Shown: positions 40,584-51,593, numbered from the stretch's first letter. The stretch is 64,000 nucleotides of DNA from Clostridium estertheticum (GCF_026650985.1 NZ_CP086239.1:682001-746000), one strand, 5' to 3'. Notes: generated by a model not told the origin, from the sequence alone. Translations and numbers: made by a program.

Positions 40584-42785
40584 GTGTATCAGTATGCTGG
40601 AGTTGTAGTGAATAACGATTCAGTTCAAGTGGATAAAATTTTTACATATAAAATACCTACTAGTTTATTAGGCGTTTTACAGTTAGGATTTAGAGTTAAA
40701 GTGCCATTTGGTAAAGGAAACAGAACATTAGATGCTTTTGTACTAGAACTTTATGAGCAATGTGAGAATGTGAGTTATATTAAGGAAATAACTAATATAT
40801 GTGATGAAATGCCTCTTCTTAAAATAACCGATATTGAACTTGTAAAAATCATGAAAAAAAAGTATCTTTGCACCTATCTAGAGTGTATAAAAGTTATTAT
40901 TCCCAGGGGAATAACAAAGGGAATAAAAAAGAAAACCTCACTATTATTAACTATAGGTAAGCAAATAGAGGGCAAATTTTTAAATGAACCCTATAAAAAC
41001 ATTTATGACTTAATAGAATTAAATAAAATGAAATATAATAAAAATGAATTTAGTAAAAATTTTAAATTATCATTATCGTCAATTAATACAATGATTAAAC
41101 ATGGGTTCTTAATTTCACAAGAGGTTACAATTAATAGGTATAATCAAAAACATTATGCTAAGTACGAAGAAAAAATACTGAATGAAAAGCAGCGCCAATC
41201 AGTGGATTTTATAATGAATTCTAAGAAAAATAAATTCTTAATTCATGGAGTTACCGGTAGTGGAAAAACTGAAATATATATGAAATTGGTTAGTTATATG
41301 TTAAAGGAAAATAAGCAATCTATAATACTTATACCAGAAATATCGTTAACACCTCAAATGGTTGAAAGGTTTAAAGGTCGGTTTGGTCCTGAAATCGCAG
41401 TTTTTCATAGTAGATTGTCAGATGGCGAGCGTTTTGATGAATGGATGAGAGTAAAACTTGGAAATGCCCAAATTGCCATTGGAGCAAGGTCAGCTATATT
41501 TTTACCTTTTGAAAACTTAGGATTAATTGTTATAGATGAGGAGCACGAGGCTAGTTATAAATCAGATAGTGATCCGAAATTTGATGCTCGTGAAATAGCA
41601 TATATGAAATGTGAACTTGAAGATTGTAAACTAATACTAGGATCAGCTACACCATCAGTCGAGAGCTATTATAAGTCTACCATAAATGAGCTTTCATTAA
41701 TTACTATTAATGAGAGAGCAGATGGTGCAGCAATGCCAAAAGTAGAAATTGTAGACATGCGGGAAGAACTTATGAACAACAATCGCTCAATATTTAGCAA
41801 GTCACTACATGACGGCATTACGCAGTGTTTAAGTAAAAATGAACAGGTAATTTTATTTCTAAATAGAAGAGGATTTTCAACATTTGTATCCTGTAGAAAA
41901 TGTGGGTATGTTTTTAAGTGTAAAAAATGTGATATTTCATTAACATATCATAACGCAGGTGAATACTTAACATGTCACTACTGTGGTGAGAAGGAAAAGA
42001 TCAGTAAAGTTTGCCCTAGTTGTGGAAGTAGTTATGTGAAATATTTTGGTGTTGGAACAGAAAAAATTGAACAAGAAATTAATAGAATTTTTCCAAGTGC
42101 AAGAACATTAAGAATGGACTTTGATACAACACGGAAAAAAAATTCTTATGAATATATATATAATACCTTTAAAAATAAAGGAGCAGATATTCTAATTGGA
42201 ACTCAAATGGTTGCTAAAGGCTTAGATTTTAAAGATGTTACATTAGTCGGAGTAATAGCTGCTGATTTATCACTTAACTTACCAGATTATAGGGCGTTTG
42301 AGCGGACATTTCAGCTGCTTACTCAAGTCTCAGGAAGATCGGGTAGGGGGAGTAAGGAAGGTAAGGTTGTTATTCAAACGTATAGTGCAGAGGAGTTAAC
42401 AATTCAATATGCAGCAAGTAATGATTATGATAGTTTTTATAAAAATGAAATTATGATGAGAGAAGCTATGAATTATCCGCCTTTTGCAAGTATTTTAGTT
42501 ATAACTATGAGTTCTGAGGATGAAAATATGTTAATAAAAAATATACAAAATGTTGGCGAAAATTTAAAATATAAGATCAAAGATAACAGTGAAATTACAC
42601 TGCTGGGACCATGTACTTGTGGGGTTTCTAAAATTAAAAATTTCTACAGATGGCAAATTATTATTAAAGGTGATATTAACGAAACAATTGCTCTAGAAAT
42701 AAAGAATTCTGTTTATGAATTAGTAAAAAATGTTTATAGCAGTATAAGAGTTAGTATAGATATTAATCCAAGCAATATGATCTAG
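40584..42785 (+). CDS. priA: Primosomal protein N' (PriA helicase)
   Basis: A 733-residue helicase starting at GTG after AAAGGGTG. N-terminal DNA-binding part, Walker A GVTGSGKTEIYM, DEAH-type box DEEHEAS, a zinc-binding module with eight cysteines in CRKCGYVFKCKKCD and the CHYCGE...CPSCGS stretch, and a C-terminal domain. It restarts stalled replication forks. It lies after the coaBC terminator and before def, which starts about 40 bases later. Confidence 0.95.
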   Translation: MYQYAGVVVNNDSVQVDKIFTYKIPTSLLGVLQLGFRVKVPFGKGNRTLDAFVLELYEQCENVSYIKEITNICDEMPLLKITDIELVKIMKKKYLCTYLECIKVIIPRGITKGIKKKTSLLLTIGKQIEGKFLNEPYKNIYDLIELNKMKYNKNEFSKNFKLSLSSINTMIKHGFLISQEVTINRYNQKHYAKYEEKILNEKQRQSVDFIMNSKKNKFLIHGVTGSGKTEIYMKLVSYMLKENKQSIILIPEISLTPQMVERFKGRFGPEIAVFHSRLSDGERFDEWMRVKLGNAQIAIGARSAIFLPFENLGLIVIDEEHEASYKSDSDPKFDAREIAYMKCELEDCKLILGSATPSVESYYKSTINELSLITINERADGAAMPKVEIVDMREELMNNNRSIFSKSLHDGITQCLSKNEQVILFLNRRGFSTFVSCRKCGYVFKCKKCDISLTYHNAGEYLTCHYCGEKEKISKVCPSCGSSYVKYFGVGTEKIEQEINRIFPSARTLRMDFDTTRKKNSYEYIYNTFKNKGADILIGTQMVAKGLDFKDVTLVGVIAADLSLNLPDYRAFERTFQLLTQVSGRSGRGSKEGKVVIQTYSAEELTIQYAASNDYDSFYKNEIMMREAMNYPPFASILVITMSSEDENMLIKNIQNVGENLKYKIKDNSEITLLGPCTCGVSKIKNFYRWQIIIKGDINETIALEIKNSVYELVKNVYSSIRVSIDINPSNMI

Positions 42786-42825
42786 AAGCGAAAAGATTAT
42801 AATTTAGTTAGAAGGAGGTTAACAC

Positions 42826-43275
42826 ATGGCTACAAGAACAATTAGAATATATGGCGATGAGTTATTAAGGAAAAAAAGTAGAGTCGTAGGTGAAATTAAT
42901 CAAAGAATTTTATTATTAATCAAAGATATGAAAGAGACTATGTATATTTCTAATGGGATAGGACTTGCGGCGCCTCAGGTTGGCATTCTAAAAAGAATAG
43001 TTGTTATTGATATTGGGGATGGTCCTATAGCATTAATAAATCCAGAGATCGTTGAGATGGAAGGTTCACAAATCGCAAGCGAGGGTTGTTTAAGCATACC
43101 AGGAACACAAGAGAATGTTGATAGGCCCCAAAAGGTAAAAGTATCCGCATTAAATGAGTTGGGGGAGAAGATAGTAATTGAGGGAGAAGGACTTCTTGCA
43201 AGGGCGCTCTGCCATGAAATTGATCATTTGGATGGTATATTGTTTATAGACAAAGCAATAGAGGGTGAGGAATAA
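42826..43275 (+). CDS. def: Peptide deformylase
   Basis: A 149-residue deformylase. All three motifs are present: [18 protein letters not shown] (with the catalytic cysteine) and HEIDHLDG (the metal-binding histidines). It removes formyl groups from nascent proteins. It ends one base before the fmt start, forming the usual def-fmt pair. GGAGG precedes the ATG. Confidence 0.97.
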   Translation: MATRTIRIYGDELLRKKSRVVGEINQRILLLIKDMKETMYISNGIGLAAPQVGILKRIVVIDIGDGPIALINPEIVEMEGSQIASEGCLSIPGTQENVDRPQKVKVSALNELGEKIVIEGEGLLARALCHEIDHLDGILFIDKAIEGEE

Positions 43276-43276
43276 T

Positions 43277-44206
43277 ATGAAGATAATTTTTATGGGTACA
43301 CCGGAATTCTCAGTGCCATCTCTGCAATCACTTATAAATGAATTCGAAGTTTCCGCTGTTTTTACTCAGCCTGATAGACCAAAAGGAAGAGGAAAAAAAT
43401 TAGCTATGTCGCCGGTTAAGCAGTTAGCAAGTTCATGTAATATACCAGTATACCAACCTTTAAAAATTAAAAATAATGATGAAATGATAGATACAATTAA
43501 GAATTTAAAACCAGATTTTATTGTAGTAGTAGCATTTGGACAAATACTTCCAAAGGAAGTATTAGATATTCCTAAATATGGATGCATAAATTTGCATGCG
43601 TCTTTATTGCCAAAATATAGGGGGGCAGCTCCTATAAACTGGTGTATAATTAATGGTGAGAGTACTTCTGGTAACACAACAATGCTTATGGATGTTGGTC
43701 TTGATACCGGTGATATTCTTTTAACAAATGAAGTTGAAATTACTACTGATATTACAGCGGGGGAACTTACAGAGGTTCTTAGTAGTAGTGGTGCGCAGTT
43801 ATTAGTTGAAACAATAAATGCAGTAATAAATAATAAAATTAAACCTATTAAACAAGAAGATAGTGTTAGTACATATGCGTCTAAGCTAGATAAGAAAATG
43901 GCAAGTATTGATTGGGAATGTAGTAATACTGATATTCATAATTTTATAAGAGGTTTAAATCCATCGCCAACTGCGTATACTCATTATGATGATAATGTAA
44001 TGAAAATATATAAGTCAAAAATAATAAAAGAGTTATCAAGTAAGCAAGTTGGATGTATTATAGATGTTTCAAAAGAGGGGATAAAGGTATCAACTGGCAG
44101 TGGGGTTTTACTTATTGAGGAGATTCAATTCCCAGGTAAAAAGCCTTTAAAGGTAAAGGATTATATAATAGGTAATAAAATAGATTTAGGCACGATACTT
44201 AAATAA
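43277..44206 (+). CDS. fmt: Methionyl-tRNA formyltransferase
   Basis: Start chosen at the ATG at 43277 ([16 protein letters not shown]) rather than an upstream GTG overlapping def, giving 309 residues. The formyl-donor site is [19 protein letters not shown], and the N-terminal [11 protein letters not shown] opening is typical. It formylates initiator Met-tRNA. GGTGAGG lies within the end of def as the ribosome site. The clostridial genes often seen between fmt and rsmB (DUF116, zinc metallopeptidase) are absent here. Confidence 0.96.
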   Translation: MKIIFMGTPEFSVPSLQSLINEFEVSAVFTQPDRPKGRGKKLAMSPVKQLASSCNIPVYQPLKIKNNDEMIDTIKNLKPDFIVVVAFGQILPKEVLDIPKYGCINLHASLLPKYRGAAPINWCIINGESTSGNTTMLMDVGLDTGDILLTNEVEITTDITAGELTEVLSSSGAQLLVETINAVINNKIKPIKQEDSVSTYASKLDKKMASIDWECSNTDIHNFIRGLNPSPTAYTHYDDNVMKIYKSKIIKELSSKQVGCIIDVSKEGIKVSTGSGVLLIEEIQFPGKKPLKVKDYIIGNKIDLGTILK

Positions 44207-44236
44207 TTAAATCACATGGGAAATTGAGGTAAGAGT

Positions 44237-45565
44237 ATGAGTAATAGTAGATTAGTAGCAGTTACAGTTATAGAAAAAGTATTAAATGACAATGCTTATT
44301 CGAATATTGTTTTAGGATTAGAACTTAATAAATCAGAGCTAAGCGATAAAGATAAAGCTCTAGTTACAGAAATAGTTTATGGAACGTTAAAATACAAATA
44401 TACTATAGATAAAATATTGCAACACTTCGTTAAAAATGGTTTTGATAAGTTAGAAAGTTTTGTTTTAAATATATTAAGAATATCAATTTATCAAATTAGG
44501 TATTTAGATAAAGTTCCGAGTTTTGCAACTGTAAATGAGGCTGTAAATTTAACTAAGAAAAAGAGTAACATAGGAGCATCAAAGCTTGTTAATGGTGTAC
44601 TTAGGAGTTACCTTAGGGAAACAGATGCAAAGTATTACAATGAAGAAAATGATATTGAAAGATTATGTTTTGAGTATTCATTTACTAAAGCGTTGGTTAA
44701 ACTCTTTATAAAGCAATATGGACCTCAAAAGGCTGAAGAAATTCTTAAGGGATTAAATTATAAGCCTGATGTTACGGTTAGAGTTAATACTTTAAAATTA
44801 GCTTATAAAGAAATATGGGAAAAACTTATAGAAAATGGCTATAATATAGAAGAAGGTTATGCATCATCTGAAGCAATCCGAATTATTAAAGGAAAAAACA
44901 TAGAGAATAACGTTTTATTTAACGAAGGTAATATAACGGTTCAAGATGAGAGCGCAATGCTTACAGCACCTTCTATGGATTTAAAACTAAATATGAAAGT
45001 TTTAGACCTTTGTAGTGCACCAGGCGGAAAAACAACACATATAGCAGAGCTTATGAAAAACACAGGTAAGGTTCTGGCGTTTGACGTGCATAAAAACAAA
45101 TTGTCTTTAATAGAAGAAAATATAAAGCGAATAGGAATTACCAATACAACTTGTGAAGTTCAAGATGCTACTGTCTTTAACAAGGATTTATTTGAATATG
45201 CGGATAGAGTACTTATAGACGTACCATGTTCAGGGCTAGGAATCATCAGAAAAAAACCTGAAATAAAGTGGAGCAAAAATATAAAAGATATAAATAATAT
45301 AATAGACATACAAAGAGGTATAATGGATAATGCTTCAAAATACGTAAAAAAAGGCGGAGTACTTGTATATTCAACATGTACCCTAAACAAAGATGAAAAT
45401 GAAGGTAACATTGATTGGTTTATAGAGTCGCACTGCGAATTTAAGATAGAACCTATATTTTTTGGTGAATTTGATAACATAAAATATAGTGACAAAGGTT
45501 ATGTTACTATATTTCCAAATGAATACATGGATGGCTTTTTTATAACCAAACTTATAAAATCATAG
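44237..45565 (+). CDS. rsmB: 16S rRNA m5C967 methyltransferase RsmB
   Basis: A 442-residue RsmB with an N-terminal NusB-like domain (SNSRLVAVTVIEKVLNDNAY) and a C-terminal methyltransferase. SAM-binding LDLCSAPGGKTTHIAEL, DVPCSGLGIIRKKPEIKW and YSTCTLNKDENE (the two catalytic cysteines) are present. It methylates C967 of 16S rRNA. The ribosome site is GAGGTAAG. rlmN follows a few bases after the stop. Confidence 0.95.
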   Translation: MSNSRLVAVTVIEKVLNDNAYSNIVLGLELNKSELSDKDKALVTEIVYGTLKYKYTIDKILQHFVKNGFDKLESFVLNILRISIYQIRYLDKVPSFATVNEAVNLTKKKSNIGASKLVNGVLRSYLRETDAKYYNEENDIERLCFEYSFTKALVKLFIKQYGPQKAEEILKGLNYKPDVTVRVNTLKLAYKEIWEKLIENGYNIEEGYASSEAIRIIKGKNIENNVLFNEGNITVQDESAMLTAPSMDLKLNMKVLDLCSAPGGKTTHIAELMKNTGKVLAFDVHKNKLSLIEENIKRIGITNTTCEVQDATVFNKDLFEYADRVLIDVPCSGLGIIRKKPEIKWSKNIKDINNIIDIQRGIMDNASKYVKKGGVLVYSTCTLNKDENEGNIDWFIESHCEFKIEPIFFGEFDNIKYSDKGYVTIFPNEYMDGFFITKLIKS

Positions 45566-45577
45566 TGGGTGTGTAAA

Positions 45578-46615
45578 ATGATAAATATATTAGATATGGA
45601 TTTAGAGGAACTAAAACAGTGGATGAAAAGCAATGGGGAAAGTAAATTTAGGGCTAAGCAAGTATTTGACTGGATTTATAAAGATATTTGGGAATTTGAA
45701 AATATGAATAATATACCACAGAGTGTAAGAGAGAAGTTGCAAACTAATTTTTATATAGGAATACCTAGGCTTATAGAAGAATATACATCAAAACATAATG
45801 ATACAAGAAAATACCTTTTTGAACTGGGTGATGGTAATTTAATTGAATGTGTTGTTATGAAATATAAACATGGAAATTCTATATGTATATCTACTCAAGT
45901 AGGGTGCAGAATGGGATGCAAATTTTGCGCATCTACTATAGGTGGAATGATTAGGAATATAACCCCTGGAGAAATGCTTGCCCAAATATTAAAATCACAG
46001 CAGCTTATTAGTGAACGAATTTCTAATGTTGTATTAATGGGAAGTGGGGAACCATTTGATAATTTTGACAATGTAATGAAATTTCTTGAAATTGTGAATT
46101 CAGAGAATGGACTAAATATTGGACAAAGGCATATAACTATATCTACATGTGGTATAGTTCCAAAAATCAAAGAGTTTGCGGATTTTAATATGCAAACAAC
46201 ACTTGCTATTTCGCTTCATGCACCTAGTGATGAAATCAGAGTGAAGAGTATGCCAATTGCAAATAAGTATTCTATTGCAGAAATTATTGATGTTTCTAAG
46301 TATTATATAGATAAAACTAATAGGCGAATAACATTTGAATATGCTCTTGTTAAGGGGCTTAATGATAGTAAGCAAGATGCAGAGGAACTAAGCGCTTTGT
46401 TAAAAGATATGTTATGCCATGTTAATTTAATCCCGGTTAATGAGATTAAAGAAAATGAACTAAAGAGATCTTCAAATGATGATGTGGCTGAGTTTAAGAG
46501 GGTCCTTGAGGCTAATAATATTCAGACAACGATAAGACGAGAAATGGGGCTAGATATTAATGCTGCATGTGGACAGCTTAGAAGAAGTCATATTAAAAGT
46601 GAAGAACTTAAATGA
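45578..46615 (+). CDS. rlmN: Dual-specificity RNA methyltransferase RlmN
   Basis: A 345-residue radical SAM enzyme. Start chosen at the ATG at 45578 ([14 protein letters not shown]), which matches the usual start, rather than a GTG nine bases upstream. The C-x-x-x-C-x-x-C cluster is in [16 protein letters not shown], and the C-terminal [13 protein letters not shown] carries the methyl-transfer cysteine. It methylates A2503 of 23S rRNA and A37 of some tRNAs. It precedes the phosphatase gene. Confidence 0.95.
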   Translation: MINILDMDLEELKQWMKSNGESKFRAKQVFDWIYKDIWEFENMNNIPQSVREKLQTNFYIGIPRLIEEYTSKHNDTRKYLFELGDGNLIECVVMKYKHGNSICISTQVGCRMGCKFCASTIGGMIRNITPGEMLAQILKSQQLISERISNVVLMGSGEPFDNFDNVMKFLEIVNSENGLNIGQRHITISTCGIVPKIKEFADFNMQTTLAISLHAPSDEIRVKSMPIANKYSIAEIIDVSKYYIDKTNRRITFEYALVKGLNDSKQDAEELSALLKDMLCHVNLIPVNEIKENELKRSSNDDVAEFKRVLEANNIQTTIRREMGLDINAACGQLRRSHIKSEELK

Positions 46616-46627
46616 GGGGGTTTAACA

Positions 46628-47374
46628 ATGCTTGGGGTTTTATCAGATGTTGGGAATGTTAGAAAAATAAATGAAGACTCTGTAGGTTATTTAGAAAGTA
46701 GTGAGTACGATATTTATATTGTTGCAGATGGCATGGGAGGACATAATGCTGGAGAAGTAGCAAGTGATATAGCTATTAAGGTTATAATGGAATATATAAA
46801 GAACAATCATAAGGGTGCAGAACTTAAAAAAGTGCTTTCAGACGGTATAAAAAGTGCAAACAAGGAAATTTATGATATGGCGAGTCAAAACGATTCTCTA
46901 AAAGGTATGGGCACAACTATAACAATTTGTATTAGAAAACAGAATGAAATGGTTGTTGCAAATGTAGGGGACAGTAGTTGTTATATTATAGATAGTAAAA
47001 GAGAATTAGTAAAAGTTACTAGAGACCATTCTCTAGTGCAACAGCTGTTAGATAATGGAACTATAACTGAAGAAAAGGCAAGAAATCATCCAAATAAAAA
47101 TATTATTACAAGGGCACTTGGAACAAATGAGGTAGTAGAAGTTGATTTGTTTGACCTTGATTTGACAAGTGTTATCAAATGTATTTTATGTACTGATGGT
47201 CTTACTAATGATGTGACTTATTCTGAAATGTATGATATTATTGTTGGAAATGATAATGACACTAGTTGCAAAATGTTAGTTGACCTGAGCAAATTTAATG
47301 GTGGACGCGATAATATATCGGTTATCATATTTGAAGGAGAGTGCAGAGATGATAGGAACCCTATTAGGGAATAG
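46628..47374 (+). CDS. prpC: PP2C-type protein phosphatase (PrpC/Stp)
   Basis: A 248-residue PP2C phosphatase. Metal-binding DGMGGHNAGEVAS, plus 'VGNVRKINEDSVGY' at the start and DRNDNIS-like 'GGRDNISVIIFEG' at the end are family marks. It dephosphorylates substrates of PrkC. The 3' end overlaps the kinase start by 26 bases, so both are made from one message. GAGGGGG lies before the ATG. Confidence 0.93.
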   Translation: MLGVLSDVGNVRKINEDSVGYLESSEYDIYIVADGMGGHNAGEVASDIAIKVIMEYIKNNHKGAELKKVLSDGIKSANKEIYDMASQNDSLKGMGTTITICIRKQNEMVVANVGDSSCYIIDSKRELVKVTRDHSLVQQLLDNGTITEEKARNHPNKNIITRALGTNEVVEVDLFDLDLTSVIKCILCTDGLTNDVTYSEMYDIIVGNDNDTSCKMLVDLSKFNGGRDNISVIIFEGECRDDRNPIRE

Positions 47375-49301
47375 ATATGAACTCCTTGAAAAAGTTGGAG
47401 AGGGTGGAATGGCAATAGTTTATAAAGCTAAGTGCCATTTACTTAATCGTTTTGTTGCTGTAAAAATACTAAAAGAAGAATTCTCAAATAATATAGATTT
47501 CATGGAAAAATTTAGAAAAGAGGCATTGTCTGTAGCTAGCCTTTCATCAAATAATATAGTTAATATTTACGATGTTGGAAGTGAAAGGGATATTAACTAT
47601 ATAGTAATGGAATATATAAAAGGAAAAACCCTAAAAGAAATTATAGTTGAAAATGGCAGTATGAATACTGAGTTAGTATTAGACTATGGTATGCAAATAG
47701 CAAAAGCACTTGAGTGCGCTCATAAGAATAATATTATACATAGGGATATAAAACCTCATAATATTTTAGTAACTGAAGATGGAACAGTTAAGGTTACAGA
47801 TTTTGGTATAGCAAAAGCGGCTAGTTCCGTTACTATAACTAACACCAGCACTGTAATGGGGTCAGCACATTATTTTTCGCCAGAACAAGCTAAAGCAAGC
47901 TTTGTAGACTGCAGAACAGACATTTATTCCTTTGGAATAGTGCTTTATGAGATGGTTACAGGTAGAGTGCCTTATGATGCGGAAAGTCCAGTATCGGTAG
48001 CCTTAAAACATATACGAGAAAAAGTTGTTCCGCCTAAGGAAATAAATAATAAGGTTCCAGAAAACTTGAATAAATTAATACTAAAAGCTATAGAGAAGGA
48101 ACCTATAAAGAGGTATCAAACTGCTAAAGAAATGTATTTGGATCTTCAGAGAATACAAAATAATAGTGCATATACTATTGCTAGTAATAGCATGGATAAT
48201 GAGTACACAAGAGTTATGGCACCTGTAAATATGGCTGACTATGAAAAAGAAGAAGACGTGGTTGAAAGTCCAGAGCCAATAGTCAAGAATGAAAATAAAA
48301 ATAAGAATGAAAATAAAAACAAAAAAAAGACAATAATTACTACTTTAATAATTTTATTAGTTGTTATATGTAGTGCGGTAGGATTCGTATATATAAAATC
48401 TGTTATTAACAAGAATGCAGCAGTTGAAGCTAAGATTTTAGTCCCTAAAATAATAGGACTTGATAAGGCCGCTGCAGAAAAATTAGTAATAGCAAAGGGT
48501 CTAAATTTTGTAGTTAATAAAGAAGTAACTAGTGACGAACCAAAAGGTGCCGTTACAGCATGTTTTCCTGATGAGGGAACAGAAGTAAAAGAAAATTCAG
48601 AAGTAAGAGTTTACGTGAGCAAAGGACCAGAGGGCTTTAAGATGATTTCGGTTAAAGGAATGGATAGACCTTCAGCAAAAGCTAGTATAGAAGAAAAAGG
48701 GTTAGAACTTAGTAATGTTATAGAAGAGCCTAGTGATACCGTTGCTAGTGGTATTGTAATAAGTCAAAATCCTGATGAAGGTAGCTTAGTTCAAAAGGCT
48801 GATAAAGTAGATTTAGTAATAAGTACGGGACCAAAAGTTAAGGTTACACAGGTTCCAAGTTTAGTTGGGAAAACGCTAGATCAAGCATCGACATTATTGC
48901 AAAATAGTAATTTGACATTAGGCGATAAAAAACAAATACCAACTAATGATCAATCACAGGATGGCAAAATTTCAAGTCAAAGTATTGAACCAAATACTAC
49001 TGTTTCGCAGGGTAGCTCTGTATGGGTTGGCATTTATACGTATAAAGCACCTGAAAAACAGCAAGTTGATGTTCCGGAATTTAAGGGAAGAACTGTTAAA
49101 GACGCAAGAGATTTAGCTTCTAAAAACAATGTAAATATATCGGTATCTGGTAATGATGAAGATATAATTCAAACGCAAGATAAGGATGCAGGAACTAAGG
49201 TAAGTGCTGGAGATACTATAACTTTAACATCTAAGGCAACGACTCAGGACCCAACTAAAATGGATCCAGCGACAAATAAAAATCCCAAAACTGGTCAGTA
49301 A
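47349..49301 (+). CDS. prkC: PASTA-domain Ser/Thr protein kinase (PrkC)
   Basis: Start chosen at the ATG at 47349 (MIGTLLGNRYELLEKVGEGG) as GGAGAG lies just upstream; 650 residues. Kinase domain at about 10-270 with GEGGMAIVYK, HRDIKPHNI and DFGIAKA. A short asparagine/lysine-rich linker precedes one membrane helix (IITTLIILLVVICSAVGFVYI). Four extracellular PASTA units follow (from about 380), for example VPKIIGLDKAAAEKLV and VPSLVGKTLDQASTLL. It senses wall fragments and phosphorylates cytoplasmic proteins. Confidence 0.95.
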   Translation: MIGTLLGNRYELLEKVGEGGMAIVYKAKCHLLNRFVAVKILKEEFSNNIDFMEKFRKEALSVASLSSNNIVNIYDVGSERDINYIVMEYIKGKTLKEIIVENGSMNTELVLDYGMQIAKALECAHKNNIIHRDIKPHNILVTEDGTVKVTDFGIAKAASSVTITNTSTVMGSAHYFSPEQAKASFVDCRTDIYSFGIVLYEMVTGRVPYDAESPVSVALKHIREKVVPPKEINNKVPENLNKLILKAIEKEPIKRYQTAKEMYLDLQRIQNNSAYTIASNSMDNEYTRVMAPVNMADYEKEEDVVESPEPIVKNENKNKNENKNKKKTIITTLIILLVVICSAVGFVYIKSVINKNAAVEAKILVPKIIGLDKAAAEKLVIAKGLNFVVNKEVTSDEPKGAVTACFPDEGTEVKENSEVRVYVSKGPEGFKMISVKGMDRPSAKASIEEKGLELSNVIEEPSDTVASGIVISQNPDEGSLVQKADKVDLVISTGPKVKVTQVPSLVGKTLDQASTLLQNSNLTLGDKKQIPTNDQSQDGKISSQSIEPNTTVSQGSSVWVGIYTYKAPEKQQVDVPEFKGRTVKDARDLASKNNVNISVSGNDEDIIQTQDKDAGTKVSAGDTITLTSKATTQDPTKMDPATNKNPKTGQ

Positions 49302-49338
49302 AACAAATATTAAATTAAAGGTAAATGGTGGAGGATAT

Positions 49339-50208
49339 ATGCAGGGAGTAATCACAAAAGGTATAGGTGGTTTATATTTTGTAAAAGTTAAAGATAGGGT
49401 AATAGAATGTAAGGCAAGAGGAAAGTTCAGGTACACTGGACTTTCTCCTGTTATTGGTGATAAAGTAGAAATAATGCTAGAGACAGATGATACAAAGGGT
49501 GTAATTGAAAAGATTTTTACAAGGGAAACAGAGATGATACGCCCAGTAGTTGCTAATGTTACTCAGGCATTTGTAGTTTTTGCATTTAAGAAACCCGATT
49601 TAAATATGGAACTTCTAAATAAATTTTTAGTGCTTTGCGAGCATTATAGACTAAAAATAGTTCTTTGCTTAAACAAGTTGGATTTAATTGAAAAAGTTGA
49701 TGAAGACCTTATAAAAGAATTGGAAAGTGTTGGATGTGATATAGTATTTTTAAAAGCAAAAGAGGGAGAGGGCCTTGGCGAGCTAAGGGCGAAGATAAAA
49801 AATAATATATCTGTTTTTTGTGGACCGTCTGGAGTCGGAAAGTCAACTATACTTAATAGCATACTTGGAAGAGAAGCTATGAAAACTGGAGACATAAGTA
49901 AAAAATCGCAAAAAGGTAAGCACACCACACGTCATAGTGAACTTATTGAGTATGAGGAAGGATTTTTATTAGATACTCCAGGGTTTTCATCATTAAGTTT
50001 AGATTTTATAGAGAAAGAACAATTACAGCATTGTTTTCCTGAATTTGAAAAATATAGATACGAATGTAGGTTTTCTAATTGTATGCATTACAAGGAACCT
50101 AATTGTGGAGTTAAGGAAGCTGTAGAGGTTAATGAAGTTTACAGAGATAGATATAAATTTTATATAAAAACTTTAGAGGAAATTATTGCTAGGGGGAATA
50201 GAAAATGA
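49339..50208 (+). CDS. rsgA: Ribosome biogenesis GTPase RsgA
   Basis: A 289-residue circularly permuted GTPase: an OB-fold N-terminus (GRITKGIGGLYFVKV-like), G4 NKLDLIEK before G1 GPSGVGKSTILNS, and a C-terminal zinc knuckle CRFSNCMHYKEPNCGVKEA. It helps 30S assembly. It follows prkC and overlaps rpe by four bases. GGAGG precedes the start. Confidence 0.95.
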   Translation: MQGVITKGIGGLYFVKVKDRVIECKARGKFRYTGLSPVIGDKVEIMLETDDTKGVIEKIFTRETEMIRPVVANVTQAFVVFAFKKPDLNMELLNKFLVLCEHYRLKIVLCLNKLDLIEKVDEDLIKELESVGCDIVFLKAKEGEGLGELRAKIKNNISVFCGPSGVGKSTILNSILGREAMKTGDISKKSQKGKHTTRHSELIEYEEGFLLDTPGFSSLSLDFIEKEQLQHCFPEFEKYRYECRFSNCMHYKEPNCGVKEAVEVNEVYRDRYKFYIKTLEEIIARGNRK

Positions 50209-50855
50209 TAAAAATAGCACCATCAATACTGTCAGCAGATTTTTCAAGGCTAGGAGAACATATTAAGCAATTAGATGAATGTGGTGCTGATATGATTCAT
50301 ATTGATGTAATGGATGGTATGTTTGTACCTAACATTTCTTTTGGTACTCCAATTATTAAGAGTATTAGAAAACTAACAAGGATACCATTTGATGTACATC
50401 TTATGATAGAAGAACCATCTAGATATGTAGAAGAATTTGTACATTCGGGTGCTGATATCATAACTGTTCATTATGAAACCGATAGGCATATTGATAGAAC
50501 TATTAACTATATAAAAAGTCTTGGGGTTAAAGTAGGAGTTGCATTAAACCCTGCCACTCCTGTATCTTTAATAAAGCATTTGATAAGTAATGTTGATATG
50601 GTGCTTATTATGACAGTGAACCCGGGATTCGGAGGACAGAAATTTATTGAATACTGCTCGGATAAAGTTAAAGAAGTTAGAGAACTTTCAAATATTTACA
50701 ATAAAGATATTATGATTCAAGTGGACGGCGGAATTGACGAATCTAATATTCATGGTGTTGTGAGTAGTGGTGCTAATGTCATTGTAGCTGGATCGGCTGT
50801 ATTTAAAAATGATGATATTGAAAAAAATATAAAAAAATTAAGAGCTGGAATTTAA
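50205..50855 (+). CDS. rpe: Ribulose-phosphate 3-epimerase
   Basis: A 216-residue epimerase with a TIM barrel: APSILSADFSRL, IHIDVMDGMFVPNISFG (with catalytic histidine and aspartate), VHLMIEEP and MTVNPGFGGQKFI. It interconverts ribulose-5-phosphate and xylulose-5-phosphate in the pentose phosphate pathway. It overlaps rsgA by four bases. AGGGGG precedes the ATG. Confidence 0.97.
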   Translation: MIKIAPSILSADFSRLGEHIKQLDECGADMIHIDVMDGMFVPNISFGTPIIKSIRKLTRIPFDVHLMIEEPSRYVEEFVHSGADIITVHYETDRHIDRTINYIKSLGVKVGVALNPATPVSLIKHLISNVDMVLIMTVNPGFGGQKFIEYCSDKVKEVRELSNIYNKDIMIQVDGGIDESNIHGVVSSGANVIVAGSAVFKNDDIEKNIKKLRAGI

Positions 50856-50896
50856 TAGTTTTTATATGATTAACAGCTTCGAAGGTGATGATTGAC

Positions 50897-51532
50897 ATGA
50901 AAGTTATAATAATATCTGGAGGGGCACCTCCCTCAAAGAAATTACTCATAAAGGAAATGACAAAGGACATATTTTTAATTGCAGCTGACAGTGGTGCTAA
51001 TTGTTTATATCACTATAATATTAAACCAGATTTACTTGTAGGAGATTTTGATAGCATAGATAAAGAAATATTGGGTTATTATAAAAAAAACAAATGTATC
51101 ATAGATATTTATCCGACAGAAAAGGATTTTACTGATACTGAAATTGCAGTTAGGAAGGCTATAGGTATGAAGCCGAGTGAAATAGTGCTTTTAGGATGCA
51201 CAGGCAGTAGAATTGATCACCTGCTTGGTAATATTGGGATGCTTAAGATTTGCTTAGAAAACAAGGTTAATGCAAGCATTAAGGATGATAATAATATTAT
51301 TACGTTAGTTAATGATTCAACACTATTAAATGGCATCGTAGGTAAGATATTTTCAGTACAATCTTATGGTGATGAAATAATCGGATTAACGATTGAAGGA
51401 GCGAAGTATCCTTTATATAATTACAATTTAAAGATTGGGGAAAGTATAAGTATTTCAAATGAGTTTGCATGTCCTCAAGTTAAACTGAAATTTAAAACTG
51501 GAACGCTGATGATAATACTATCAAAAGATTAA
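50897..51532 (+). CDS. thiN: Thiamine pyrophosphokinase
   Basis: Start chosen at the ATG at 50897 (MKVIIISGGAPPSKKLL), with GAAGGTGATG upstream, giving 211 residues. 'AADSGANCLYHYNIKPDLLVGDFDSID' carries the substrate-binding loop, and 'LGCTGSRIDHLLGNIGML' is also typical. It transfers pyrophosphate to thiamine. It ends the long operon before the terminator at 51541. Confidence 0.92.
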   Translation: MKVIIISGGAPPSKKLLIKEMTKDIFLIAADSGANCLYHYNIKPDLLVGDFDSIDKEILGYYKKNKCIIDIYPTEKDFTDTEIAVRKAIGMKPSEIVLLGCTGSRIDHLLGNIGMLKICLENKVNASIKDDNNIITLVNDSTLLNGIVGKIFSVQSYGDEIIGLTIEGAKYPLYNYNLKIGESISISNEFACPQVKLKFKTGTLMIILSKD

Positions 51533-51540
51533 TATTTATA

Positions 51541-51593
51541 TAAAAAACTATTTTTTTATTGATTACTTCAATAAAAAAATAGTTTTTTATTTT
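51541..51593 (+). terminator. Terminator after thiN
   Basis: Arms of 22 bases (51541-51562 and 51568-51589) round a five-base loop TTACT, then T-rich sequence. It ends the long housekeeping transcript. Confidence 0.85.
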